This document shows, in pieces, positions 1 to 8,658 of a stretch of DNA of 53,765 nt. Origin of the DNA: Rhodothermales bacterium. Lineage in GTDB: Bacteria; Bacteroidota; Rhodothermia; Rhodothermales; JABDKH01. The notes beneath the pieces were generated by a model. The model was not told where the DNA came from and searched no databases. It worked only from the letters and a program-made list of their open reading frames with translations. The DNA lies in the NCBI GenBank assembly GCA_013002165.1, contig JABDKO010000162.1, positions 1-53,765 of the forward strand, given 5' to 3'. Within the stretch, counting starts at the first letter, position 1; every line of letters begins with the position of its first letter. The translations under genes and the position numbers were made by a program.

Positions 1-60
1 CTTTCGTGCAGCGCGGATATCCTCGTAGTCGATAGCCAGACGCCGTCCCTGGTTACTCAC
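1..60 (-). CDS. Start of an unidentified minus-strand gene (partial)
   Basis: Reading leftward from a GTG at 60-58, a frame stays open for all 20 codons to the window edge and starts MSNQGRRLAIDYEDIRAARK. The GTG lies three bases after the stop of the DUF4342 gene, so the two are probably co-transcribed. The fragment is too short to identify, and its reality rests only on the open frame and tight spacing. Confidence 0.4.
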   Translation of the reverse strand, partial: MSNQGRRLAIDYEDIRAARK

Positions 61-63
61 GGT

Positions 64-366
64 CTATTCCTCGTCGTCGGCGGTCTCCTTGACGACGGAA
101 GCCGGGCGCTCTACTACTACATCCACGTCACTTACTAACGCTGCAAACGCACCAACCGCTGCGAGTACAGGTGCCAGCAAGATAGCCGCCGTAGCGCCAC
201 CGACGCCGACTGCAAGTGGTACTTCGAGCATAGTCTTTTCATCTTTCTTAATGATCACACGTCGTGCTGTACCCTCGTTGATAATCTCCTTGATTTTATC
301 GACGAGTTGATTCCCCTCGACCTTCAGCTTTTCGATATCAATTTTTGATTTACCTGGCTGTGTCAT
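64..366 (-). CDS. DUF4342 domain-containing protein
   Basis: A 100-residue protein. A charged N-terminal half with a VDKIKEIINEG helix and a RRVIIKKDEKT strand is followed by a hydrophobic, Ala/Gly-rich segment (about residues 48-80, EVPLAVGVGG then LAPVLAAVGAFAAL) and an acidic tail. This order matches the DUF4342 family of small proteins, whose function is not known; the hydrophobic stretch could associate with membranes or pack in an oligomer. Transcription is divergent from the pilin gene at 719, so the two share an intergenic region. The start at 366 has no clear ribosome binding site. Confidence 0.8.
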   Translation of the reverse strand: MTQPGKSKIDIEKLKVEGNQLVDKIKEIINEGTARRVIIKKDEKTMLEVPLAVGVGGATAAILLAPVLAAVGAFAALVSDVDVVVERPASVVKETADDEE

Positions 367-718
367 TTTGTAAGTCTCTAAATGAGAAAAGTGGTTTTCA
401 TGTAGTGTACGTGAAGCAGGCAGGGTTGATACACTACCGGCACCGTGATGTCAAGATAACTTCACGGTACGAATACCGATTCACTTCATATTCATAAGCT
501 CCTGAATCTTCTGGGTTAAGCTACAAAAACAAACGAAAACAGGCCCTGCTCCTCCTGATGAGTTGTTTACAACAGGTTAGCTACATCTGTGCGACCCCCA
601 AAATGCTTAAGACGAAATGCCCTGCGCCGATACACGATTCGGCTACAATAGGTGAGTGATGCACACAGCGATTTACTCCCTCTTTTGGATTAAATAACTA
701 ATTAAGGAGGCCTCGAAA
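367..718. other. Divergent intergenic region upstream of the pilin genes
   Basis: About 350 bases separate the minus-strand DUF4342 gene from the first pilin gene. I see no convincing ORF or RNA gene. It must hold promoters for both directions. The AT-rich stretch 685-703 (TTGGATTAAATAACTAATT) just before the pilin ribosome binding site is the likeliest place for the pilin promoter or leader, but no -35/-10 pair stands out. Confidence 0.6.
704..710 (+). promoter_or_regulatory. Perfect Shine-Dalgarno for the first pilin gene
   Basis: AAGGAGG stands eight bases before the ATG at 719, a textbook Shine-Dalgarno sequence. Most other starts in the window that I inspected lack one, as is common in Bacteroidota-like genomes. 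The site fixes the pilin start, and therefore the two-residue MG leader, and suggests unusually strong translation of this subunit. Confidence 0.85.
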
Positions 719-1168
719 ATGGGTCAACAGCAACTTCTTCTACTCGTCTTGGGAATCGTGATCGTCGGTCTTGCCGTCGTCGTTGGGATCCAGGCGTTCA
801 GTGAAAATCAGAAAAAAGCAAACGCGGATGCACTCGTAAATGATGCAATCCGGATCGCTTCAGACGCACAGGCTTGGATGCTCAAGCCAACTGCATTCGG
901 TGGTGGCAACAATAGTTGCGCAACTGCTTGCACGTGGCAGACTGGCGCCGGCGATGACGTGGACTTTCCTCAGCTTGGATATCCTGTCACCAGTGGTGAA
1001 TATGTAAACTTGAACGGTTCATTTGCTATGACGGTTTCAGGTGCTGTGTTAACAATAACAGCTACCAGTGATGCAAGCGGTAACCAGGTTACCGTAGCGG
1101 TTAGTGGTACAGGACCAACTGATATTGCTACAACAGTAGACACGAGCTATGCTCCGGCATCCGCATAG
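719..1168 (+). CDS. Putative major pilin of an atypical type IV filament
   Basis: A 149-residue protein that begins MGQQQLLLLV and runs straight into one hydrophobic helix (about residues 6-26), followed by an amphipathic helix (FSENQKKANADALVND) and a small soluble domain with Cys67 and Cys71, which could form a disulfide. This is the shape of a type IV pilin, and it lies at the head of a cluster with PilB, PilC, PilT and a secretin. If a prepilin peptidase cuts after Gly2, the leader is only two residues and the mature protein starts with Gln, with no Glu at position 5. The perfect Shine-Dalgarno and first position suggest it is the most abundant subunit. Its pilin role is inferred from shape and context. 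Confidence 0.75.
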   Translation: MGQQQLLLLVLGIVIVGLAVVVGIQAFSENQKKANADALVNDAIRIASDAQAWMLKPTAFGGGNNSCATACTWQTGAGDDVDFPQLGYPVTSGEYVNLNGSFAMTVSGAVLTITATSDASGNQVTVAVSGTGPTDIATTVDTSYAPASA

Positions 1169-1230
1169 GAAGCAGTGAGTAACAAACTTTGGAAACTATA
1201 ATGATTCCGAAGTAAATGTTTGAGCTTTGA

Positions 1231-1281
1231 AAAGCGGCATTGCGATCTGGTAAGACATTTCGTGATGCCGCTTTCATTTTT
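1231..1281 (+). terminator. Hairpin plus T-run between the two pilin genes
   Basis: AAAGCGGCAT (1231-1240) pairs exactly with ATGCCGCTTT (1265-1274) across a 24-base loop, and CATTTTTAT follows. It lies between the first and second pilin genes and could act as a partial terminator, so that pilin 1 is made in excess over the downstream genes. The long loop makes it weaker than a classical terminator. Confidence 0.6.
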
Positions 1282-1320
1282 ATCCAAACGATCACCACAA
1301 GCCAAGTCTAAACTGAAGCA

Positions 1321-1731
1321 ATGGGACAGCAACAACTCCTCCTTCTGGTATTTGGAATCGTAATCGTCGCGGTCGCAGTTATTGCAGGTATGGAGGCATT
1401 CAGCCGCAAGATGGAACAGTCGGCTGCAGACAACCTTGTCGACAGGAATTTAACGATAGCGTCTGAGGCGGTAGCCTGGAAAACCAAGCGCGACCCCTAC
1501 AATGGCGGAAATGCGTCGTACCTGGGTCTGGCAACTGACGGCCTTGAAAAACTATTTCTAAGTCCGGAAACGAACAACGGGACATTCGCAGTAACCTACG
1601 CGACGGTCGACAATATTCACATTACAGGAGTGTCGAATAAGTATCCGAATCTGGGCTCTCGAACGTATATCACGAATTATACGATAGATTCTACCGTTGT
1701 CGCTTATGATAGTTCGATTACGCTCGATTAA
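1321..1731 (+). CDS. Second pilin-like subunit, paralogue of the first
   Basis: A 136-residue protein whose first ten residues, MGQQQLLLLV, are identical to those of the gene at 719. The hydrophobic helix continues FGIVIVAVAVIAG, and the next helix contains the shared words AADNLVDRNLTIAS and AVAW. The C-terminal domain differs and has no cysteine. The codons for the shared N-terminus differ at synonymous sites, so this is an old duplication kept by selection. It ends 33 bases before pilC. It may be a second major pilin, an alternative subunit or a minor one. There is no strong Shine-Dalgarno, unlike the first copy. Confidence 0.72.
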   Translation: MGQQQLLLLVFGIVIVAVAVIAGMEAFSRKMEQSAADNLVDRNLTIASEAVAWKTKRDPYNGGNASYLGLATDGLEKLFLSPETNNGTFAVTYATVDNIHITGVSNKYPNLGSRTYITNYTIDSTVVAYDSSITLD

Positions 1732-1764
1732 TACCAGAGTATACACCTCTGATTGATCGAAACA

Positions 1765-3120
1765 ATGGCAGTTAAGGAGTTCAAATTCTCAGGCCTGGGT
1801 CCAACAGGTCAACCGGTTCAAGGAACCGTCTTCGCGGCTACAAAACGCGCAGCCACTCAAAAGGTAAACACGCTCGCCGAAAAGCACGGGTTTCGGACCC
1901 GCACGGTATCGCAGCGCCAGGTCTTCTCGTACAAGGTGCGCCACCCGAATGGAAAGATAGTCCAGGGTGAGCAGAAGGCCTTCTCAGCCGAAGAGATCTC
2001 GTCGGCTCTGAGCAAAATGGGACTTGAAGTAATCAAAGTCCAGAAGAAGTTTCTGACGTACCAGCGGAAACCGCCTCAGCAGGACATGATCATGTTCGTG
2101 CGCCTGTCTGCGAACCTCCTGAAGGAAAAGCTTCCATTTGATGAGGTCTTGAATCTCCTCGTCAACGATGTCTCCTCGACGAGCCTGAAGCAGGTGATCC
2201 GCGATCTAAACGCTGACCTCAAGGCGGGGATGGAAGCACAGCAGGCCTTCATGAAGCACCAGCATATGTTGGGCAAGTTTACTGCATACATGCTTGGTAT
2301 CGCGAGTAGAAGCGGTAACATGTCAGAGATTTACGAGGCAACGGCCAGATTCCTCGAGCGGCAGAATGAATTCCGAAAAAGCATTAAGAGCGCCATGACG
2401 ACGCCGGCTATTACGGTGTTGTTTCTGATGCTCGCATTCGTCTGGTATATCTGGTACATCTTCCCGCAAACGGCAGGCCTGTTCGAAGGATTTAATATCG
2501 AGCTTCCGCCTCTTACACGGAAAACCCTCGCATTCTCTCACTGGCTAGACCTCAACTACGGTTGGGTATTCCTGGTCATGGTCGTGACAATAGGCGGATG
2601 GGTCGTCTTCGCTCGAACACAGAAAGGGACGTTTCTGATACACAAGAATTTGATACGCATTCCTGTTATTGGATCCCTGCTTCACAAGCTGAATATCGAG
2701 ATTTTCTGTCGCGTGTTCTCAGTCCTGTACTCCGGTTCAGGTGACAACATCACAGTGATCAAGATTGCCGCAGAGGCATGCGGAAATGCGTACATGGAAC
2801 ACCGCATTAAGACGGTCACTGTTCCGATGATGGTGGCCCAGGGCGCAGAGCTCGTACGTTCCATGGAAGCCAGCGGCGTCTTTACGCAAATGGCGCTAGC
2901 TCGATTCCGAAGTGGTTCAGAGACAGGAAACGTTAGAAATTCAGCACTACAGATGGCCGATTACTATGAAGCCGAAACGACGCTCAAATTAAGAGGCGCG
3001 GTCGAAGGCATCCAAACCGCCGTTGCAATCATTATTACCGTAGCGATCTGTTTCCTGACGGTGATATCATCCGAAATCGCTCTTATCTCGCCGTCGAGTA
3101 CCGACATAATGGGAGTCTAG
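1765..3120 (+). CDS. pilC: Type IV pilus inner-membrane platform protein PilC/GspF
   Basis: A 451-residue polytopic protein of the PilC/GspF family, which anchors the assembly ATPase in the inner membrane. Two GspF domains are visible. The first starts near QQDMIMFVRLSANLL and includes SRSGNMSE; the second starts near IEIFCRVFSVLYSGS and includes RSGSETGN. Membrane segments lie near residues 213-235, 267-285 and 418-443. The N-terminus carries two successive copies of the short GspF leader module (about residues 4-48 and 54-96, each with a G..V.G core), where the family usually has one. I chose the ATG at 1765 over the in-frame TTG at 1753. It lies between the pilins and pilB. Confidence 0.9.
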   Translation: MAVKEFKFSGLGPTGQPVQGTVFAATKRAATQKVNTLAEKHGFRTRTVSQRQVFSYKVRHPNGKIVQGEQKAFSAEEISSALSKMGLEVIKVQKKFLTYQRKPPQQDMIMFVRLSANLLKEKLPFDEVLNLLVNDVSSTSLKQVIRDLNADLKAGMEAQQAFMKHQHMLGKFTAYMLGIASRSGNMSEIYEATARFLERQNEFRKSIKSAMTTPAITVLFLMLAFVWYIWYIFPQTAGLFEGFNIELPPLTRKTLAFSHWLDLNYGWVFLVMVVTIGGWVVFARTQKGTFLIHKNLIRIPVIGSLLHKLNIEIFCRVFSVLYSGSGDNITVIKIAAEACGNAYMEHRIKTVTVPMMVAQGAELVRSMEASGVFTQMALARFRSGSETGNVRNSALQMADYYEAETTLKLRGAVEGIQTAVAIIITVAICFLTVISSEIALISPSSTDIMGV

Positions 3121-3155
3121 AACGAAGCGTGTAAGCAATAATTAATCATTCTCCA

Positions 3156-5192
3156 ATGGACAACGAACAGGGAAATACGCCTGAACCAGGGAAGTGGGCG
3201 CAAAACGACGCGTCGCAGGAGAGCTATGACAATGATGCTGTCCTTTCCTTGACCGAGGATTTTACGCCGACCGGTGGCGGCGCAGTGCCGTATGATAAGG
3301 ACGTCGCAGGTAAAGACTTGAGCGATGCGTCTGATCTGCGAACCCATGAGGATGATCATGAATCACATGTCAACCTCGACGATGATTTTAAACACCTGAA
3401 CATTCGGGATCGTGTCGTCGTGATACTGCTGCACAAGAAGGTTGTTACTCCCAAACAAGTTGAAGCAGCCCAGGAAGATAAAAAGTCTTCTCAGTCGCGC
3501 GATGCATTGTGGAGATTCGTGGCGCGCAACGCCAAGGATGTAGAACGCGAAGCAATCTTCGCCGAGGCGGCCTCAGTATATGCGTTTCGCAAGGCAGACA
3601 TTGGACCGGGTAAACCAGATGCCGAGTTTGTAAAACTTGTCATCGAAGCCCTCAGCGAGGAGAACAGAGACAAGCTGCTTAACCTGCGAGTCTTGCCGGT
3701 AGCATACGGATCCGACAGTGCGAGCGGGGGTGCGAAGCTTGTTCTGGCGACGCATGATCCTGCCCGCCCCGACCTGCATAGATTCCTTCAGGGGCTACGA
3801 ATGGGTCGATTCGAGCTGCAATATGCACCAGAATCTGAGATCAAAGAGTTCTATCGCATATTGATGCCGAAAAAGAACGAGTTTCTGGAGCGGATCACGG
3901 ATGATCCGATGGCCGTGGACCTCGGAATGTCGTTTGACGCCGGAGAGAAGGAGCTAATCGATGAGGAGGCGCTCGAGGCGGAGATAAGCCGGTCGAGTCT
4001 GATCAACCTTTTCGAAGCAGCTCTTGTTGAGGCGACACGATCCGGTGCGTCTGACATTCACATCTTTCCCAACGCACAACGGAAAATTGATATCTACTTC
4101 AGAGTCGACGGCAGGCTTAGCCGGTGGCACACTGAAGATCGCGTTCATCCGGAGTCGTTTCTTGCTGTCGTCAAGGACAACGCTATGAACGTCGACCGAT
4201 TCGAGCGCGACATGGCGCAAGACGGTTTCATCCAGAGACAAATCGACGATGCGTTGATACGTTTCCGTGTGTCAGTTTTGCCTATCGCAACCGCAAGCCA
4301 GGAGGTTCGGGCGGAATCAATAGTTATTCGAGTTCTGGATGACCGCAAGGTTCTGACAGACCTCCGTAAGCTCGGGATGCTTGACGTTGCGCTAGACCGC
4401 TTTGACAAGGCGATTCACCAACCGCACGGGATGGTGATACTCACCGGACCGACCGGTTCGGGTAAAAGTACTACGCTGGTCGCCGCACTTCACCAGGTCG
4501 TTTCTCCTGAAGTCAACGTGCTTACGGTAGAGGACCCGGTTGAGTACATTATTCACGGCGTACGGCAGATCAAACTGGGCCACAAGCTCAGTCTTGAAGG
4601 TGCCCTTCGCGCGATACTTCGCCATGACCCGGACATCGTAATGGTGGGTGAGATGCGTGACCAGGCTACAGCTGAACTGGCGATCAAGCTGGCAAACACG
4701 GGCCACCTGACTTTCTCGACTCTGCACACCAACGACGCACCGAGTGCGGTCAGTCGTCTGTACAAGATGGGCGTCGAGCCATTCCTCCTCGCCTACGCCA
4801 TTAATCTAATTGTAGCACAGCGCCTGATTCGTAATCTGTGCCCGACGTGCAAGGTAGAGGATCCCGACCCCGATCTTGTCTTGTTGAAGTCGGTCGGCTT
4901 CGAGGAAGAAGAGATTGAAAACTTGACCTTCTACAAGCCTGGTGACAAAGACAATTGCAAGACGTGTCATGGAATCGGTTACAAGGGAAGACGAGCCATG
5001 TGCGAGACGTTGTACTTCTCTCGCGAGATCCGACACATGATAGTCGAGGCCGGTGAGGCCATCGATGAGGACGAAATTCGCGAGCAGGGAAGATCCGAAG
5101 GAATGCTGACACTTCTCGATTCAGCCCGGGAAATCGTCAAGACTGGCGGCACTTCTGTCGAAGAACTTATTCGCGTTACCTCGACGGAATAG
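3156..5192 (+). CDS. pilB: Type IV pilus assembly ATPase PilB/GspE
   Basis: A 678-residue hexameric secretion ATPase that powers filament extension. After an acidic, poorly conserved N-terminus of about 80 residues comes an MshEN-like domain (IRDRVVVILLHKKVVTPKQ), then the catalytic core. Walker A GPTGSGKST is at residues 431-439, the Asp box VEDPVEY near 458, Walker B DPDIVMVGEMRD near 491-502, and a His box around STLHTND. Four cysteines in two pairs, CPTC (562-565) and CKTC (601-604), form the zinc site typical of PilB and GspE. All motifs are intact. It follows pilC by 35 bases and precedes the first minor-pilin cassette. Confidence 0.95.
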   Translation: MDNEQGNTPEPGKWAQNDASQESYDNDAVLSLTEDFTPTGGGAVPYDKDVAGKDLSDASDLRTHEDDHESHVNLDDDFKHLNIRDRVVVILLHKKVVTPKQVEAAQEDKKSSQSRDALWRFVARNAKDVEREAIFAEAASVYAFRKADIGPGKPDAEFVKLVIEALSEENRDKLLNLRVLPVAYGSDSASGGAKLVLATHDPARPDLHRFLQGLRMGRFELQYAPESEIKEFYRILMPKKNEFLERITDDPMAVDLGMSFDAGEKELIDEEALEAEISRSSLINLFEAALVEATRSGASDIHIFPNAQRKIDIYFRVDGRLSRWHTEDRVHPESFLAVVKDNAMNVDRFERDMAQDGFIQRQIDDALIRFRVSVLPIATASQEVRAESIVIRVLDDRKVLTDLRKLGMLDVALDRFDKAIHQPHGMVILTGPTGSGKSTTLVAALHQVVSPEVNVLTVEDPVEYIIHGVRQIKLGHKLSLEGALRAILRHDPDIVMVGEMRDQATAELAIKLANTGHLTFSTLHTNDAPSAVSRLYKMGVEPFLLAYAINLIVAQRLIRNLCPTCKVEDPDPDLVLLKSVGFEEEEIENLTFYKPGDKDNCKTCHGIGYKGRRAMCETLYFSREIRHMIVEAGEAIDEDEIREQGRSEGMLTLLDSAREIVKTGGTSVEELIRVTSTE

Positions 5193-5282
5193 CTTCGATA
5201 AAATTTCGAAATGCTTAGGTATCCGGCAAATTGCCCGATACTTGATACGAAATTCGTCCTTCCTTCTCAATTTGGCGCCATA

Positions 5283-5810
5283 ATGCCTCAAACTCTCATC
5301 GCCCTGGGAGCTCTCGTTCTGGTCATGCTATTCAGTATGAGCCAACAACGTTCTTCGATTCAACACAGCCAGAATATGGTAAGTGCTGAACTCGAGGTGA
5401 TGGCGAATGCAAGCGCCAAAGAGATGATGCAACTCATCGGCTCAAAGCCTTTTGATGCACGAATAGCCGATGGAACTATCGCGGTACAGGCATCGGACGA
5501 CGCTACCGACCTCCTGACAGCACCGGCGCAATTCGGATACAACAACTCATTCGACGATTGCGAGGACATCGACGATTTTAATCGAATGGCACCGGACACA
5601 CTGTACTTCGACGTAAACGGAGACGTCGGATTCGAATTCATTGTCGACGTCGAAGTTAACTATGTCAATTCAGAGGGTGAGGTATCCAGCACGCCGACGT
5701 GGATCAAGGAAGTGACACTTACGGTGAACGGTCTAACGCCTGACAGTGGTCTCAACTATCTGAAACAACCGATTGTACTGAAGCGACAGTTTTCTCCACA
5801 ATGGAACTAG
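5283..5810 (+). CDS. Minor pilin, PilV/GspI-like (cassette 1)
   Basis: A 175-residue protein with an N-terminal hydrophobic helix that begins right after MPQT (LIALGALVLVMLFSMS), then a long helix containing LEVMANASAKEMMQLIGSKP, a PilV/GspI-like pattern. The C-terminal part is rich in beta strands and ends KRQFSPQW. I chose the ATG at 5283 over the upstream ATG at 5211 because MPQT is shared exactly with the paralogues at 8659 and 13886. No Gly before the helix and no GFTLIE motif is present, so normal prepilin peptidase processing is doubtful. First gene of a three-gene cassette. Confidence 0.75.
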   Translation: MPQTLIALGALVLVMLFSMSQQRSSIQHSQNMVSAELEVMANASAKEMMQLIGSKPFDARIADGTIAVQASDDATDLLTAPAQFGYNNSFDDCEDIDDFNRMAPDTLYFDVNGDVGFEFIVDVEVNYVNSEGEVSSTPTWIKEVTLTVNGLTPDSGLNYLKQPIVLKRQFSPQWN

Positions 5811-5844
5811 GACGGTAATCGTTCTGCAATCTTGAACGTCACTA

Positions 5845-6483
5845 ATGCAGATTCTACTTGACCACATAACGTCTACCGTGATTGCAGGAATCGTGTTTAT
5901 CATCCTGATGACTTTGCAGTGGCGGGTAAACGAGACCACCATCGAGCGGACAATTCTGTACATGGGGAAGAAGAACACCTTGAACCTGGGGGAAATAATT
6001 GAACGCGACGTCGAGAATGCAGGGTTCAACATTTTCCCGGGTGAAGACGGAATTATCACGCACCAGAATACAAATTACGGAGACGACACATACACCTCTC
6101 TGCTCGAATTCGTGAGCGCAGACGAGGATGGCAATCAGATCAAGGTCAAGTACACGATCAGTCTCCTCGACAGTCTCGTAATCAATGGTAACCCGCTACC
6201 GTTACTTTCATTGCTCCGTGAAGAAGATAGTGGTTCCGGTTATACAGTCGCTGGCGGTAGTGCTGCAAGGCTTACGGACTTTGATGTTGATTTACTCAGT
6301 ACTCAGAATGTGGGTGCAACTCGCACAGACGCCCGCAAACTGCGCGTGCGTTTCAAGACAGCACTTCTTCCGCAGAAGCTGACGGATGATGTGACAGTGC
6401 GGAATCAGCATGGTATTGATGAGTTGATCTGGGGGATGACAATCGAACCTCCAGGTCTAAAAATGCAAGGATTCCAGGGTTAA
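5845..6483 (+). CDS. Minor pilin, PilW/GspJ-like (cassette 1)
   Basis: A 212-residue protein starting MQILLD, followed by a hydrophobic helix (about residues 10-25, VIAGIVFIILMTLQW) and a second helix with IIERDVENAGFNI, which recalls the L-x-R-D-x-x-x-A-G-F pattern of PilW. The C-terminal segment DELIWGMTIEPPGL is also found in the cassette 2 paralogue as DLRWGITLTPRGL. There is no canonical prepilin leader. It lies 34 bases after the PilV-like gene and 48 bases before the PilX-like gene. The likely role is a minor subunit in the filament tip or priming complex. Confidence 0.72.
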   Translation: MQILLDHITSTVIAGIVFIILMTLQWRVNETTIERTILYMGKKNTLNLGEIIERDVENAGFNIFPGEDGIITHQNTNYGDDTYTSLLEFVSADEDGNQIKVKYTISLLDSLVINGNPLPLLSLLREEDSGSGYTVAGGSAARLTDFDVDLLSTQNVGATRTDARKLRVRFKTALLPQKLTDDVTVRNQHGIDELIWGMTIEPPGLKMQGFQG

Positions 6484-6531
6484 AACCCGTACGGAACAAC
6501 CGGCAATTTTTAATGACACAGGGTCAGAAAA

Positions 6532-8304
6532 ATGGGAAATAACGTACTGTTTATCGCTGCTGCGGTTATCCTCGGGATAGGCACGGTGGCATACGTCGGT
6601 CAGCGGACGCTATTCGAGTCAGACAAGGAGCAATCCGAATATCAGGAGCAGGGAATTGCTCGAGATGTTGCGAAATCCGGTTTGGACAGGACTGTTAGTG
6701 AAATCAAAAGAAAGATGATGTCGGTATCGGAAGAGGAAGTCGACGTCGCGGTCCCCGGCGGGAACTACTCGAGTTCAGTCCATACGAACACATACGGCGA
6801 TCTTGACATTACTGTTGAAGCCTCATCTGGAAATACCGGCCATTCCATAAACGCGAATGTTATCTTTGCAGCCTCGGAGGCAGCAGCCGTTGTTCTAACG
6901 GCACAACGGATTTCTGCAAGCGGCTCCGGAGAATATACTATCTCCGGTCTTGATCGACGGGCACCTTCTCGTGCATCAAGTAAGGGTTTTCTTGCGCCGG
7001 CAACTGGGATCGCAACAAACTCGGAAGAGAACCTGTCGGCAATCGCCTATGGACTTTCCAAGTCACGAGTCATTGGTGCCGAAGGAAACGGAAGTTGGGC
7101 CCAAACCAAAGAGGCATCCGATTACGATGCACTTTATCAGGAAGCCTTGCTTGTCGACTCGCGCGTTGTGCTGGACGGAACAAGCGGCGGTTCCTACGGG
7201 TCTTCATCAGACCCTGCTATCGTTCACGTGACTGGAGACTTCAACCCGGCCACCAGTTTCAGCGGATCTGGTCTTCTGATCGTTGAAAACGGACACTTCG
7301 AGGTCAGCGACAACTTCAACTGGGAAGGTATTGTATTGATCAAGAAGGACGGCGTGGACTCAATCAATGTATCCATAGGAACAGGGGCTGGTCTGTACGG
7401 CAGCATGATTGCATACGAATTGAACCCGGGAGGTTCGACGACCGAGGAATGTGACGAGGTACCGTTCGTGATTGACGATCTGTCTACCGTTCCCGGAGTC
7501 GACGTACGAATGGAGTTTCAGGTTCTTGGTGCTGCAATCAGCTACGGCGGCTCGTACGATATGCCGGTTACTGCAAAACTGCACATTGGTGGCAGCGACT
7601 ACACTCCATGGGGCTCATACGATCAGGCGTTATCGGGCAATGTGAACACCGATGCCCCGATAGATCCGTGGATTCCCGGCTTTACAATCGAAGCAGGCAC
7701 TGAAGTAACAATCAGTGGCCGCTCCTGGAAACGCAAGAGCCGAAAACGCGGAACTCGTAACAATCACTGGCAGACATACTTGTCTCAGAACTCGGACCAG
7801 GGTGGCCAGCAGCTGAAAGTTCTGCGCGACGGCGACGATGTGCCAAATATCTCCGGATATCAGGATCAGGCGTCTGTGGCTGACTTCGTGGCTGACTACA
7901 TTGGCGATGACGGAAAAATGACACTGCAGGGGAATCAGTCGATCTACCTTTTCGAACTGGGTTCGACGAATCCTAATAGTGCGGCTTTTGACCAGCAGGA
8001 CCTCGTGGTTTTGGTCACAATGACTGCCGAGGGTACGACCACTGAATGTTCAGGCACGAGCTCCGAACCCGTACTTGCATTCAACATCGCCCCGGATGCC
8101 GAGATTCATTACAGTCCGGAAGCGATTGCAAAACTTGGAATGAAGATCGATTCGATTCGCAAGCGATCCAAAGTCGTTATTACCGAGAACCGTTCCCGGA
8201 CGCGAACGGCTGCCGAAGCCGGACAGGGTTCAGATGCCGGTGCGCAGTACGGCGAAGGTGAAGGGAATGATGGCGATGGCGGCGGAGGCGGAGGGAATGA
8301 ATAA
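6532..8304 (+). CDS. Large PilX-like filament protein (cassette 1)
   Basis: A 590-residue protein. MGNN precedes one hydrophobic helix (VLFIAAAVILGIGTVAYVG), followed by EQGIARDVAKSGLDRTVSEI, the kind of helix seen in PilX/GspK. The middle (about residues 225-290) has a GDFNPATSFSGSGLLIVENG segment resembling the DUF7305 region of PilX-type minor pilins, where a shell of short glycine-rich strands is expected. A later motif IYLFELGSTNPNSAAFD followed by QQDLVVLVT (about residues 470-495) is almost unchanged in cassette 2. The tail is Glu/Gly-rich and ends in a run of glycines. It could form the tip adhesin of the filament. Confidence 0.7.
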   Translation: MGNNVLFIAAAVILGIGTVAYVGQRTLFESDKEQSEYQEQGIARDVAKSGLDRTVSEIKRKMMSVSEEEVDVAVPGGNYSSSVHTNTYGDLDITVEASSGNTGHSINANVIFAASEAAAVVLTAQRISASGSGEYTISGLDRRAPSRASSKGFLAPATGIATNSEENLSAIAYGLSKSRVIGAEGNGSWAQTKEASDYDALYQEALLVDSRVVLDGTSGGSYGSSSDPAIVHVTGDFNPATSFSGSGLLIVENGHFEVSDNFNWEGIVLIKKDGVDSINVSIGTGAGLYGSMIAYELNPGGSTTEECDEVPFVIDDLSTVPGVDVRMEFQVLGAAISYGGSYDMPVTAKLHIGGSDYTPWGSYDQALSGNVNTDAPIDPWIPGFTIEAGTEVTISGRSWKRKSRKRGTRNNHWQTYLSQNSDQGGQQLKVLRDGDDVPNISGYQDQASVADFVADYIGDDGKMTLQGNQSIYLFELGSTNPNSAAFDQQDLVVLVTMTAEGTTTECSGTSSEPVLAFNIAPDAEIHYSPEAIAKLGMKIDSIRKRSKVVITENRSRTRTAAEAGQGSDAGAQYGEGEGNDGDGGGGGGNE

Positions 8305-8360
8305 CCCGGGACGATCCTATGAGGATCTTCGACCGGTAATAAACAGGCTGACTTTAGGTA

Positions 8361-8398
8361 AGGGTGGTGCGGTTTCAGCACCACCCTTTTTCTTTTTT
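8361..8398 (+). terminator. Intrinsic terminator after cassette 1
   Basis: GGGTGGTGC (8362-8370) and GCACCACCC (8378-8386) form a perfect GC-rich stem with a 7-base loop, followed by TTTTTCTTTTTTT. This is a strong intrinsic terminator closing the transcription unit that starts at the pilin genes. Confidence 0.92.
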
Positions 8399-8554
8399 TG
8401 AGACTCGTCTCCAAACGAGATTCTCATTTCAGGACCGTTTTGAGACTGCGGGAAATGAAGTCGTTTCGTCTCGAAATAAGAAGTCCGAGAGAAAATGCTA
8501 TTTGCCGGTCAATTATCAAGTTTTTCTCGTTATGACATTTTTTTAGGCGTTTCG

Positions 8555-8583
8555 TTGAAGTCTCAATTCGGTTTTGGTATAGA
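8555..8583 (+). promoter_or_regulatory. Candidate promoter for cassette 2
   Basis: TTGAAG and TATAGA are separated by 17 bases, a near-consensus sigma70-type pair, 76 bases before the ATG at 8659. The position, between a terminator and a new cassette, supports it. Bacteroidota often use a different -33/-7 consensus, so this remains tentative. Confidence 0.5.
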
Positions 8584-8658
8584 GTTTGACATCTACTATA
8601 GAAACAGCCCGAAATGGGCGATGATTTCAATCAAGCAATTCATTAGCAGGCGTTTATC

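Larger units (their letters stand above)
8305..8658. other. Intergenic region between minor-pilin cassettes 1 and 2
   Basis: This 354-base stretch holds the strong terminator at 8361-8398, an AT-rich stretch (about 8440-8560) and the promoter-like pair at 8555-8583. I see no gene in it; small open frames on either strand have no recognisable features. It makes cassette 2 a separate transcription unit. Confidence 0.65.
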
